44,033 nucleotides of DNA from an uncultured Pirellulaceae bacterium. GTDB taxonomy: Bacteria; Planctomycetota; Planctomycetia; Pirellulales; Pirellulaceae. Shown piece after piece: positions 16,501 through 24,518 of the stretch. The DNA lies in the NCBI GenBank assembly GCA_938036435.1, contig CALHPU010000122.1:1-44033 (forward strand). The letters run 5' to 3'. Both the position numbers and the translations under genes were made by a program. How positions within the stretch are numbered: the first letter of the stretch is position 1; each line of letters starts with the position of its first letter. The notes beneath the pieces were generated by a model, which was not told the DNA's origin, ran no database searches, and was given only the letters and a program-made list of their open reading frames with translations.

Positions 16501-17538
16501 TTAACTGGCAGCTGGTCTAGCCGGACGTTTGGGAGGATTGTAGGTACAGCAATCAACCGGACAGACATCCCAGTTGGCCGGCATCAGCCCGCAAGCGCGC
16601 TGTTCGATTCCCTCAGTACGTTCGAGAATCAGCTCGCGAATCATCGAGACGAATTTGGGATGCGTGCCGACAGTGCCGGCGCGCTGCATATTGATGCCCA
16701 GTTCTTTGCAGATCTCTTGGGCTTCGGTGTCCAGATCAAACATGACTTCCATATGGTCTGAAACGAAGCCAACGGGCATCACCACAATGTCTTCGATGTT
16801 GGATTCCTTTTTTTGTTCTTCAATGAAGTCACAGACATCAGGCTCTAGCCACGGCTGCGTCGGTGGTCCGGACCGACTTTGATAGACCAAGTCATACTGG
16901 TAGTCACCAATTTGTTCCATCACCAGCCGCGTCGCTTCTTTCAGTTGCGTTTCGTACTTGCAGTTATCCGCCATTGACATGGGGATACTGTGGGCGGTGA
17001 AGACAAATCTCGTTTTCGATTTACGCTCTTCTGGTATTTTATCAAACGCCGTTTGAACGCGATCGGCTGAGGCTTCGATGTACAGCGGATGATTGAAGAA
17101 CATGCGCGTCTTGTGAACTTCAGGAGCACCCGGTACGGCTTCTTGGGCTTCGATGATGTTTTCGCGATATTGGCGGCATCCTGAATAGCAACTGAAACCG
17201 TTGGTGAAAAAAGCCAGCGCACATTTGATGCCGTCCTTCTTCATTTCCTCTAGGGCGTCGGGAATCATTGGGTGCCAGTTACGATTGCCCCAGTAAACGG
17301 GCAAATCGATGTTGTGGTCGGCAAGTTCTTGTTTGATGGCTGCGATCAATTGACGGTTTTGCTCGTTGATTGGGCTCACACCCCCAAAGTGCTGATAGTG
17401 CTCGCTGACCTCCAGCATCCGTGCGCGAGGAACATTCTTTCCCCGCAACACGTTTTCCAAAAACGGCATCACGTCGTCGGGGCCCTCAGGACCTCCAAAG
17501 GAAATCACCACTAGAGCATCATATTTTTTGTCGGCCAT
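16501..17538 (-). CDS. hemH: Ferrochelatase (probably coproporphyrin-type)
   Basis: The protein is 345 residues. It inserts ferrous iron into a porphyrin late in heme synthesis. The catalytic pair is visible: His183 in FTAHSIP and Glu264 in SDHMEVMFDLDTEA. The SRSGPPTQPWLEPDV segment and the VGFVSDHMEVMFDLD block match the ferrochelatases of Gram-positive bacteria and planctomycetes that use coproporphyrin III. The C-terminus carries four cysteines (316, 326, 330, 331; ACGLMP...DVCPVDCC), reminiscent of a [2Fe-2S]-binding tail, although the spacing cannot be matched here to a characterised cluster site. It starts at ATG 17538. It is co-oriented with a thioesterase upstream (47-bp gap) and a UPF0173 hydrolase downstream; no other heme genes are in view. 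Confidence 0.92.
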   Translation of the reverse strand: MADKKYDALVVISFGGPEGPDDVMPFLENVLRGKNVPRARMLEVSEHYQHFGGVSPINEQNRQLIAAIKQELADHNIDLPVYWGNRNWHPMIPDALEEMKKDGIKCALAFFTNGFSCYSGCRQYRENIIEAQEAVPGAPEVHKTRMFFNHPLYIEASADRVQTAFDKIPEERKSKTRFVFTAHSIPMSMADNCKYETQLKEATRLVMEQIGDYQYDLVYQSRSGPPTQPWLEPDVCDFIEEQKKESNIEDIVVMPVGFVSDHMEVMFDLDTEAQEICKELGINMQRAGTVGTHPKFVSMIRELILERTEGIEQRACGLMPANWDVCPVDCCTYNPPKRPARPAAS

Positions 17539-17585
17539 CGCCAGCTTTCTGTTTGGGTTATTGTTTCGTTTGACTGCCGATTGAT

Positions 17586-18032
17586 TTAAGTGCTACTTTG
17601 CAGCGCTTCGATCACATGCAGCGGTGTCAGGATCGCGTACGGCTTGTCGTCATTGGGAAATCGACAACATACAACGCGAAAGCGACCGGTAGCGACTTGT
17701 TTGGAGCCAATTGCATCGGTCACGTTTTCAATGATGAATTCGTAGACTACGTGTTTCCCGTCAACTTCGATCAAGCTTAACTCGATCTGCAACGGGTCAT
17801 CGAATCGAGCGGGTTGAGTTACATCGATGCTGACCTCTAGGCGTGGAAACCCCATGATTCCTTTGTCGTCGCTCAACACAACACTGAGCCCACGGCTGCG
17901 TAGGAACGCGTACTCAGTTTCCTCCATCATGCGAATGAAGGCACCCAAACTGACCGTGCCTGAGGCGTCGGTGTCGACCATCGATACGCGCCGAAGTTGA
18001 GTGAACTTGGTGATTGCTGACTGAGTCTGCAT
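17586..18032 (-). CDS. Hotdog-fold acyl-CoA thioesterase (4HBT/YbgC-like)
   Basis: The protein is 148 residues from the ATG at 18032 (an in-frame TTG three codons earlier is possible). The VSMVDTDASGTVSLGAFIRMMEETEY segment matches the catalytic region of YbgC/4HBT thioesterases, where the Asp in DTDASG is the active-site acid. It would hydrolyse acyl- or aroyl-CoA; the substrate is not evident. It is the first gene of the minus-strand series leading into ferrochelatase. It diverges from the methyltransferase at 18115, and the 82-bp gap between them must contain both promoters. Confidence 0.8.
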   Translation of the reverse strand: MQTQSAITKFTQLRRVSMVDTDASGTVSLGAFIRMMEETEYAFLRSRGLSVVLSDDKGIMGFPRLEVSIDVTQPARFDDPLQIELSLIEVDGKHVVYEFIIENVTDAIGSKQVATGRFRVVCCRFPNDDKPYAILTPLHVIEALQSST

Positions 18033-18114
18033 AAGGGACAATGTGTGTAAAATGTTAATCTTGAGGCACTAGAGAATCTATTGTCGAGAAACCATTGTCC
18101 TAAAAAACAAAACG

Positions 18115-18957
18115 ATGACCAGAGGGTTGTCATCCTCCAACCCAAACCACCACATGGACCACTGGCACAACAAAGCAGCTTGGGACCGATTGGCGATCAT
18201 CGGTGACCGCCTAGCCAAACCAGCGCGAGAAATCGATTTTGAGAACCCGCTTAAGTCAGTCGATGGTCCGGGCTGGCTGGGCGATTCGATTCGAGGCAAA
18301 CGGACGTTGTGCCTGGCGGCCGGCGGTGGACGCCAAGGGCCAATCTATGCCGCCGCTGGAGCGCAGGTGACCGTGGTCGATATTAGCGCGGCGATGCTGG
18401 AACTGGACCGTACGGTTGCCAGTGAGCGGAAGATGAAATTGACAACGATCGAAGCGTCGATGGATTTTTTACCGATGCTTGAGGATGCTAGTTTCGATAT
18501 CGTAATTCATCCCGTGAGTACATGCTATGTGCCGGACATTGCAAGGGTCTACGCTGAAGTTGCACGTTTGCTAGTTGATGATGGAATCTACATTAGTCAA
18601 CACAAGCAGCCTACGAGTCTGCAAGCAACCATTCGCGATCGTGGTGAAGGTTACCGTTTCGAACATTCTTATTACGGAAAACAGCCGCTACCGCCAGAGA
18701 GCGAGGCGAATTTGATTCGTGAACAGGGGACCCTTGAGTACGTTCATCGTTGGGAGGAGATATTGGGCAGCATGTGCCGGTCGGGCATGATGATCGAGGA
18801 CGTCACCGAACCACTGCACGCAAAAGCAGACGCGCCCGTGGGCTCGTTTGCCCACCGCTGCCAGTTTGTGGCGCCGTATGTGCGCATTAAGGCCCGCAGA
18901 AAAAAACGCGCTAGCAAACCGAATTCAAGTGAAGCGTCGGGAATTATTCTGGGGTAA
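18115..18957 (+). CDS. Class I SAM-dependent methyltransferase
   Basis: The protein is 280 residues. The Rossmann motif I appears as LCLAAGGGRQGPIYAAAGAQVTVVDIS, with acidic motif II in VVDIS and later motifs ASFDIVIHPVSTCYV and LLVDDGIYISQHK. The acceptor is not identifiable; Methyltransf_11-like proteins methylate small molecules, quinones or RNA. The N-terminal MDHWHNKAAWDRL suggests the internal ATG at 18154 is an alternative start. The C-terminal tail is Lys/Arg-rich. A Trm112-like gene follows on the same strand after 100 bp. Trm112 proteins are obligate partners of several methyltransferases, so the neighbourhood hints at a partnership. Confidence 0.85.
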   Translation: MTRGLSSSNPNHHMDHWHNKAAWDRLAIIGDRLAKPAREIDFENPLKSVDGPGWLGDSIRGKRTLCLAAGGGRQGPIYAAAGAQVTVVDISAAMLELDRTVASERKMKLTTIEASMDFLPMLEDASFDIVIHPVSTCYVPDIARVYAEVARLLVDDGIYISQHKQPTSLQATIRDRGEGYRFEHSYYGKQPLPPESEANLIREQGTLEYVHRWEEILGSMCRSGMMIEDVTEPLHAKADAPVGSFAHRCQFVAPYVRIKARRKKRASKPNSSEASGIILG

Positions 18958-19057
18958 CGATGGCCAGCACGTCAGCGGTGGTAGGTTGTCAGTCAGAGGG
19001 TTGTGAATCACAATAAGACGACTACAACACCATGAATCATTCAAAGATCAAACCAAC

Positions 19058-19339
19058 ATGTCTGAACTGGACGCCGACGTTCTCGCGCTGATGCGATGCC
19101 CTGTCACTCAAAAAACGCTGCATCATGGTAGCGATGCGCTTTTGCAGGGCCTAAATCGGGCGATCGAATCTCAAACGCTGACCAATCGAATTGGGCAAAC
19201 GGTTTCCGAGTCCATTGACGGCGTTCTGGTAAATGAATCTGGCGAGATTGCGCTTGCCATTCGATCGGGTATCGTCCAACTGATTGCCGATGAATCGCTG
19301 GCCGTTCCAGAATCACTGCGGTCAGTCGCCAAACAATAG
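19058..19339 (+). CDS. Trm112-like small protein
   Basis: The protein is 93 residues. The N-terminal ALMRCPVTQKTLHHGS and the final GIVQLIADESLAVP match the Trm112p/YcaR (UPF0434) fold. Only one Cys is present in the zinc-knuckle position (CPVT), so it probably does not bind zinc in the usual four-Cys way. Eukaryotic and archaeal Trm112 activates tRNA, rRNA and release-factor methyltransferases; bacterial homologues are less well defined. Its gene lies between a SAM methyltransferase and a HIT hydrolase (8-bp gap to the latter), suggesting one operon. Confidence 0.78.
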   Translation: MSELDADVLALMRCPVTQKTLHHGSDALLQGLNRAIESQTLTNRIGQTVSESIDGVLVNESGEIALAIRSGIVQLIADESLAVPESLRSVAKQ

Positions 19340-19347
19340 GAGCCACG

Positions 19348-19701
19348 ATGAGCGAGACCAAAGAGCCTACGATTTTTAAAAAGATCATTGACGGTGAAAT
19401 CCCAGCAGATATCGTCTACCAAGACCAACTTTGTTTGGCATTTCATGATGTTTCACCACAGGCGCCGATCCATGTGCTGTTGATTCCCAAAAAAGAGATC
19501 GTCAACGTCGCTGGGTTCTCTGATGAGGATGCTCAGTTAGCCGGCCATCTGATGTTGACGGTCGATAAGGTTGCTAAATTACTGAACATCGAGAACGGGT
19601 ATCGCGTCGTGGCCAACTGCGGTGCCGATGGCGGGCAATCGGTCGACCATCTTCACTTGCACATACTGGCTGGACGTCCACTGAAGTGGCCTCCCGGATA
19701 G
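19348..19701 (+). CDS. HIT-family nucleotide-binding hydrolase (HinT-like)
   Basis: The protein is 117 residues, the usual size. The histidine triad is VDHLHLHILAGRP, and the N-terminus (IFKKIIDGEIPADIVYQD) is typical of HinT/PKCI. HinT hydrolyses purine nucleoside phosphoramidates such as adenylated lysine intermediates. The start at 19348 is well supported by AGGAG five bases upstream, and the gene begins 8 bp after the Trm112-like stop, so the two are co-transcribed. Confidence 0.95.
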   Translation: MSETKEPTIFKKIIDGEIPADIVYQDQLCLAFHDVSPQAPIHVLLIPKKEIVNVAGFSDEDAQLAGHLMLTVDKVAKLLNIENGYRVVANCGADGGQSVDHLHLHILAGRPLKWPPG

Positions 19702-19738
19702 TCGATGGCCAGAGTGGTTGGCTTGTGCCAGAAAGTGG

Positions 19739-21868
19739 TTACGGAGTGACAACCTGCGACAGATTCGCTCGAACTTCAATGGTCAATGGTTTTGAAGAGA
19801 CGTCCGGAGTGTCTTTTTCGTCGGATACGGCATAGGCACGAAGTTTCACGATGCCCGCTCCTAATACAAGTGGCGACAGGCTGGTGGTGCCTTCTTTGGC
19901 ATTTATCACGCCAACGGTTTTCTGATTTTGTTTAATGATGATCCGCTGGCCAAAATCAGTAGACGCTTTCAAAACAATTTTGTCTTTAAGCTCAGGAGTT
20001 GACTGCTCGGTCTCAATGGTCACGGCGTGGCCCCGATTATCAACCATCAATGGCAAAATCGCATGCCCGCGAGTCTCAATGGAGTCCCGTCCAACTGCGA
20101 CGACTCTCAATTCGTGGAATCCGTCTCCCATTGAGGACGTGTCAAGATCGAGGTTTTTGATGTTGGTCGTGCGCATGACCATCACACCATCGAGAAAAAT
20201 CTCGTAACCTGCGATGGGGACCTCAGATTGATCAGGATCGACCTCCAACGCGAATTTGCCTGTGACTACCTCCATCGCTTTGGGCGCGGTGATTCTAATT
20301 TTCGGAGGAGTCGCGAAAGGCTGGCAGAGAGCATCGCCAACTAGTATCAATTGATAAGGTCCGTGGACCGACTGATAATAAGACTCTGCCAGCGAGCAAC
20401 CTTTAACGTAGTGAGCATGAATCAGAGGGTGAGGGAATTTTGCTTGGATGGCATAAGGTTCAACGACAGTACCACAAGCTCCTGCAGCGCCGAATCTCAA
20501 AAACTCAGTGCACTTAGTCTGCCCCTTGCTTGCAAATAGTCCTCCGGTGCTTGTCAAATTGTCGGCGATCGCACCTGCCATGAATTTGCTTCCCGATTTG
20601 GCCCAGTCAAAAACGGCAGTTCCACAGGTCAGGCCTAACACGTCATCACGACGCTCGGGCAGTTTTTGCTTGATGATTCGTGCTTGTTGATTCAGCAATT
20701 CAAGTTCGCCAGTCGACATATAATAATTTGCCAAACGGGTTGTCGTCCGAACGTCCTTTGTATGCGTGAAGTAAAACGTGCCTTTGGGCTGCGAGAAATC
20801 GGCTTCGACAGCACGTGTCAAGTAATTGACTGAGTCATAGTCGCTGATTCCTTGCCCGCGCGTCACCGACAACATGGCGCTCAAGAAATACCGCATTCCT
20901 CTTTTTGGGCCATTGATCATTCCGTTTGGCCCCCAATTGTATGCGTTTCGAAATCCGTGGGAGGCAATCATATTCGATCGACTTTCGGGAACCCGTTCGA
21001 CCAAACCTGCAAACAAAGGGTTCGTCTTGATTTCTAAGAAACTGGCGTCTCGCTCGATGAGTTGTTTGTTCTTCCACCCCATTCTGATCGCCCGAGTAAG
21101 AAAACTGATGGCATTTTCATCGTCGCCTTCAACGGCAAAAAATCGTGCCAACTGATACAAGATAGCCGCTTGCCCCGGGTTTTGTTTTGACATATTCAAT
21201 AAAGCATCCTGAGCATCGGCAAACTCTTGGCCCTCGGCACGCAATGCTGCAGTGGCATTCTGGTACTTCTTTAACAGCTCGCCATCAAACGGGCGCACCA
21301 ATGCTTTGGAGTAGGGCAGGCGATAGTAGCTGTTGCTGGTCAGACTCATGTAGGTCGGGTCATCCGACATAATCTGCGATGCAAAATATGTCACTGAAGT
21401 CAGCGATGCCACCGGTGCAAAGAACTTGGCGGAAAACGATTTGCCAGCAAGGTTTTTCAGCAATTTTTGATGCTCTCCCACTGAAACACGTGTGGGAAAT
21501 CCTGATGAATAAACGATGTAATCAATCGTTCCATCAAGCTGTCGGTTGGCAATCGCGTTTAAAATCGGCTCGAGAATAACCTTTTTCAGCTGCTCGATAC
21601 TAATGGCATCTTTGTCGGGAATATTCTTCAAGTAGATCACATTGTTCTCTGGGATCTTGCGGATTTCAGAGTAGTGATTGGCAAGGAGCTTTGACGAAAG
21701 TGAATGTTCATTGACGACCAAAAAAACATTCTCCGGGCCGCCTCCGGCATATACATCCGTAGATGTCAGCGCCATGGCCACAGCGATGGCCAGGCAAAAG
21801 GTAATCTTCCCATTGAGGAGCAAGCGTCGCATCTGTCTTTTTTGCACTGATCTGAGAAGGGAGAACAT
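19739..21868 (-). CDS. TIGR03790-family secreted protein with TPR-like segment
   Basis: The protein is 709 residues from the ATG at 21868; an ATG at 21832 and one at 21961 are alternatives. A signal peptide with a long basic n-region precedes YAGGGPENVFLVVN. The N-terminal part (NVFLVVNEHSLSSKLLANHY...IDYIVYSSGFPTRV) matches the planctomycete TIGR03790 family, whose function is unknown. A TPR-like stretch (AAILYQLARFFAVEGDDENAISFLTRAI) follows. The segment TCGTAVFDW...LFASKGQTKCTEFLRFGAAGACGTV resembles the family's second conserved block. The C-terminus is beta-rich and Ig-like. It is probably an exported cell-surface protein. It is convergent with the HIT gene (37-bp gap). Confidence 0.8.
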   Translation of the reverse strand: MFSLLRSVQKRQMRRLLLNGKITFCLAIAVAMALTSTDVYAGGGPENVFLVVNEHSLSSKLLANHYSEIRKIPENNVIYLKNIPDKDAISIEQLKKVILEPILNAIANRQLDGTIDYIVYSSGFPTRVSVGEHQKLLKNLAGKSFSAKFFAPVASLTSVTYFASQIMSDDPTYMSLTSNSYYRLPYSKALVRPFDGELLKKYQNATAALRAEGQEFADAQDALLNMSKQNPGQAAILYQLARFFAVEGDDENAISFLTRAIRMGWKNKQLIERDASFLEIKTNPLFAGLVERVPESRSNMIASHGFRNAYNWGPNGMINGPKRGMRYFLSAMLSVTRGQGISDYDSVNYLTRAVEADFSQPKGTFYFTHTKDVRTTTRLANYYMSTGELELLNQQARIIKQKLPERRDDVLGLTCGTAVFDWAKSGSKFMAGAIADNLTSTGGLFASKGQTKCTEFLRFGAAGACGTVVEPYAIQAKFPHPLIHAHYVKGCSLAESYYQSVHGPYQLILVGDALCQPFATPPKIRITAPKAMEVVTGKFALEVDPDQSEVPIAGYEIFLDGVMVMRTTNIKNLDLDTSSMGDGFHELRVVAVGRDSIETRGHAILPLMVDNRGHAVTIETEQSTPELKDKIVLKASTDFGQRIIIKQNQKTVGVINAKEGTTSLSPLVLGAGIVKLRAYAVSDEKDTPDVSSKPLTIEVRANLSQVVTP

Positions 21869-22193
21869 AGTCGCTATCAGTGGTTTTAGTTTGAGGATCA
21901 AGAATTTTGGTTGGGAATAGGACTCCAGTTTTATCGCAAACTTGGCTTCAACGGTACGCATAAAAAGCGAATGACTAAAAACGGTTGCCCTGAAGCAACA
22001 CCGACGATTGCTGCCAGCGGTAAAACTTGGCTAATCGGCAAGATCGGCTTCGCAGATATTACTCAGCCCAACGCCACACTGCACGATCAACGCGTTTGCT
22101 TTTCTTACAACCCAAGCTAAGAGCTTTAGCCCGCCTTTGGATATTTGCGGCGGAGGTGTCTGGAGCACCCATGTCGAAGCACTCAAACGGGGT
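21869..22193. other. Intergenic region between phoB and the TIGR03790 gene
   Basis: About 325 bp on the 3' side of phoB and the 5' side of the TIGR03790 gene. AAGCTAAGAGCTT (near 22111-22123) is a short palindrome that could act as part of a transcription end after phoB, but it has no T-tract. No gene is supported. Confidence 0.35.
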
Positions 22194-22901
22194 TCAGCCG
22201 TCTGAAGTCGCGGAGCTTGATTCACGAAACCGATATCCGACGCCTCGTACTGTCTGAATCACGTCGGCGTGGACTCCTAGTTTTTTTCGCAAGGAACGAA
22301 TGTGAACATCGATGGTTCGCTCAAGGGCTAAAGTGTCTGCACCCAAGGCCGCTTGGATCAATTCGCTACGTTCAAAAGCTCGACCTGGATGGCGAATCAT
22401 CGTATCGAGCAAGCGAAACTCGCTAGGTGTGACTTCCAACTGTTCTTGGTCGAGCAATACACGGTGCCTTCGACGGTCGACCTCGACCGGTCCGCTGGAA
22501 ACGATATCCAAACCGGTGCCATGAGAACGAGCGTGACGACGCAAAAGCGTTTTGACCTTCTCCATAAGCACACGCACACTGAACGGCTTGATCACATAAT
22601 CATCTGCTCCAACGGAAAATCCAATCAGCTGGTCGACTTCCTCAGATTTCGCAGTCACCATCATGATCGGAGTCTCGCGCGTTGTCGATTCAGCGCGGAG
22701 TTGCCGGCAGACTTCGATTCCATCAATGACAGGAATCATCAAGTCAAGCAAAATGATGTCCGGCATGACACTGCGTGCCTGATTGATCCCGTCTTGTCCG
22801 TCACGAGCGCAGAAGACATCGTATCCAGAATTCGAAAAATTGTATTCGATCACGCTCGCGAGTGATTGGTCGTCTTCGATGATCAGCAGTTTCTTTGCCA
22901 C
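22194..22901 (-). CDS. phoB: Phosphate-regulon response regulator PhoB
   Basis: The protein is 235 residues. The receiver domain has acidic residues ED(9-11), phospho-acceptor Asp53 in IILLDLMIP, and the conserved Lys in YVIKPF. The C-terminal winged-helix DNA-binding domain ends in TVRGVGYRFR, the OmpR/PhoB signature. It would bind Pho boxes when phosphorylated by PhoR. It begins at a GTG at 22901, 13 bp after the phoU stop. The partner kinase gene lies at the other end of the locus (28188-30005), so the pair is split around the transporter genes. Confidence 0.93.
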   Translation of the reverse strand: MAKKLLIIEDDQSLASVIEYNFSNSGYDVFCARDGQDGINQARSVMPDIILLDLMIPVIDGIEVCRQLRAESTTRETPIMMVTAKSEEVDQLIGFSVGADDYVIKPFSVRVLMEKVKTLLRRHARSHGTGLDIVSSGPVEVDRRRHRVLLDQEQLEVTPSEFRLLDTMIRHPGRAFERSELIQAALGADTLALERTIDVHIRSLRKKLGVHADVIQTVRGVGYRFRESSSATSDG

Positions 22902-22914
22902 GTCTTTTACCTAA

Positions 22915-23613
22915 CTAATCGTCCAGCTTAACGTTACTGTCTACCCCGGTTTCAAAGCTCTCATGTCGATGGCGAACAATATCACCGTCGACCAAATAAA
23001 TTACGTCTTCAGCGATGTTTTCTGCGTGATCGGCGATGCGTTCAACGTGGCGAGAGGCGGAAAAGCAATGTAACGCCGGTTCAACATATTGTCGGTCTTG
23101 TTGCATCAATTCTGTGAGATCATTGATCACGGCAAGATTATAGTCATCCACCGATTGGTCAAGTTGGATGACCTTGTTGGCTAGATCCACATCAGAGTTG
23201 ACGAACGAATCAAGCGCCATTTTCACCATCAAGGTTGACTGGCGAACCATCGGGGTTAGCTGATCTGGAATCGGGAAATAGGCGTGCTGATGCATGCACC
23301 GGGCTCGTTCAGCAATGTTGCATGCCAGATCAGCGATGCGCTCAAGGTCGGAATTAATTTTCAAGACCGTTGCCACACGGCGTAAATCGGCCGCGACGGG
23401 CTGATGAAGTGCCAAGATCTTTAAACAGTCTTCTTCGATCTCGACTTCGGTTTCGTTCACGCTGGGATCGGTGGCAATTACCTCTCGAGCCAATTCGACG
23501 TGATTCTCACACAGCGCTCGAACGGATTTGTCAGCCATTTGTTCGACGACACCGAACAACGCCATTAGACGACGGTGCAATTGGTCGACATCATTTTGGA
23601 GGTGCTTTGACAT
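22915..23613 (-). CDS. phoU: Phosphate-transport regulator PhoU
   Basis: The protein is 232 residues, the usual length. It is made of two PhoU three-helix repeats with the metal-binding E(x)xxD motifs: DLERIADLACNIAERA and HVERIADHAENIAEDV. It acts between the PstSCAB transporter and PhoR, holding the kinase in its inhibitory state when phosphate is plentiful. The start is the ATG at 23613, which is 2 bp past the pstB stop, implying translational coupling. An upstream extension in the same frame would be Arg-rich and read through the pstB end, so it is rejected. Confidence 0.95.
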   Translation of the reverse strand: MSKHLQNDVDQLHRRLMALFGVVEQMADKSVRALCENHVELAREVIATDPSVNETEVEIEEDCLKILALHQPVAADLRRVATVLKINSDLERIADLACNIAERARCMHQHAYFPIPDQLTPMVRQSTLMVKMALDSFVNSDVDLANKVIQLDQSVDDYNLAVINDLTELMQQDRQYVEPALHCFSASRHVERIADHAENIAEDVIYLVDGDIVRHRHESFETGVDSNVKLDD

Positions 23614-23615
23614 GA

Positions 23616-24437
23616 CTATCCAAACTTTCCGGTGACGTAGTCTTCTGTTTGTTGTTCTTGTGGTCGAGTGAATACGTCTTCTGTGGCGCCTTCTTCCACG
23701 ATGCGACCTTCGAAGAAGAATGCTGTACGGTCGCTGCAACGTGCTGCTTGTTGCATATTATGCGTGACGATCACAATAGAGTACTGTTCACGTAGCTCAA
23801 AAATGAGATCTTCGATCCGTGAAGTCGAAGCGGGATCCAGCGCGGAGCAGGGTTCGTCCATCAAAAGAATGTCAGGCCCGACCGCAATCGCCCGAGCGAT
23901 ACACAGTCTTTGCTGTTGTCCGCCAGACAATCCCAACGCTGATTTGTTGAGTCTGTCTTTCACCTCATTCCAAAGAGCAGCTTTTTTTAGCGCCCATTCG
24001 ACAAGGTCGTCCAGATCTGATTTAGGGAGGTTGGCGAAGTGCAACCGTGGGCCAAAAGCGATATTGTCGAAAATCGACTTCGGGAAAGGATTGGGCTTCT
24101 GAAAGACGATCCCGATCCGGCGGCGAAGTGCGACAACGTCGGTGGAACGCGCGAGAATGTCGATGTCCGGAAGAACGAGTTTGCCGGATGCGTGAGCGCC
24201 GGGCACGATATCGTTCATGCGATTGATCCACTTCAGCAAGGTACTTTTGCCGCAGCCACTGGGACCAATAAACGCGGTGACACGATTTTCAGGAATGTCC
24301 AGCTTGAGATTATGTAGTGCTTGAAAATCTCCGTACCAAGCACAGAAGTCTTCCATCGAAACAACGTTAGGATGATGCTGGTCCGATTCTGAATCTGAAG
24401 AACTGGGCAGGAATTTGGATGGCATTTTGGTCTTCAT
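23616..24437 (-). CDS. pstB: Phosphate ABC transporter ATP-binding protein PstB
   Basis: The protein is 273 residues from the ATG at 24437. Walker A GPSGCGKS, signature LSGGQQQR and Walker B ILLMDEP are all present, with [14 protein letters not shown] as in PstB. It powers phosphate import with PstC and PstA. The N-terminal ~30 residues are a hydrophilic, Lys/Ser/Asp-rich extension absent from typical PstB; a GTG at 24497 would lengthen it by 20 residues of KP-repeats. No good Shine-Dalgarno distinguishes the starts. Confidence 0.93.
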   Translation of the reverse strand: MKTKMPSKFLPSSSDSESDQHHPNVVSMEDFCAWYGDFQALHNLKLDIPENRVTAFIGPSGCGKSTLLKWINRMNDIVPGAHASGKLVLPDIDILARSTDVVALRRRIGIVFQKPNPFPKSIFDNIAFGPRLHFANLPKSDLDDLVEWALKKAALWNEVKDRLNKSALGLSGGQQQRLCIARAIAVGPDILLMDEPCSALDPASTSRIEDLIFELREQYSIVIVTHNMQQAARCSDRTAFFFEGRIVEEGATEDVFTRPQEQQTEDYVTGKFG

Positions 24438-24518
24438 TTTGGGTCGTATCTTCGGCTTCAATTTTGGCTGATATACTTGATTAGTCAATTTGTACACCCG
24501 TAGAAATTAAAATGTGCA

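Noticed and set aside
23614..23739. N-terminal extension of PhoU
   Set aside because: The in-frame extension is Arg-rich and antisense-free only because it overlaps the 3' end of pstB; the ATG at 23613 gives the standard PhoU length.
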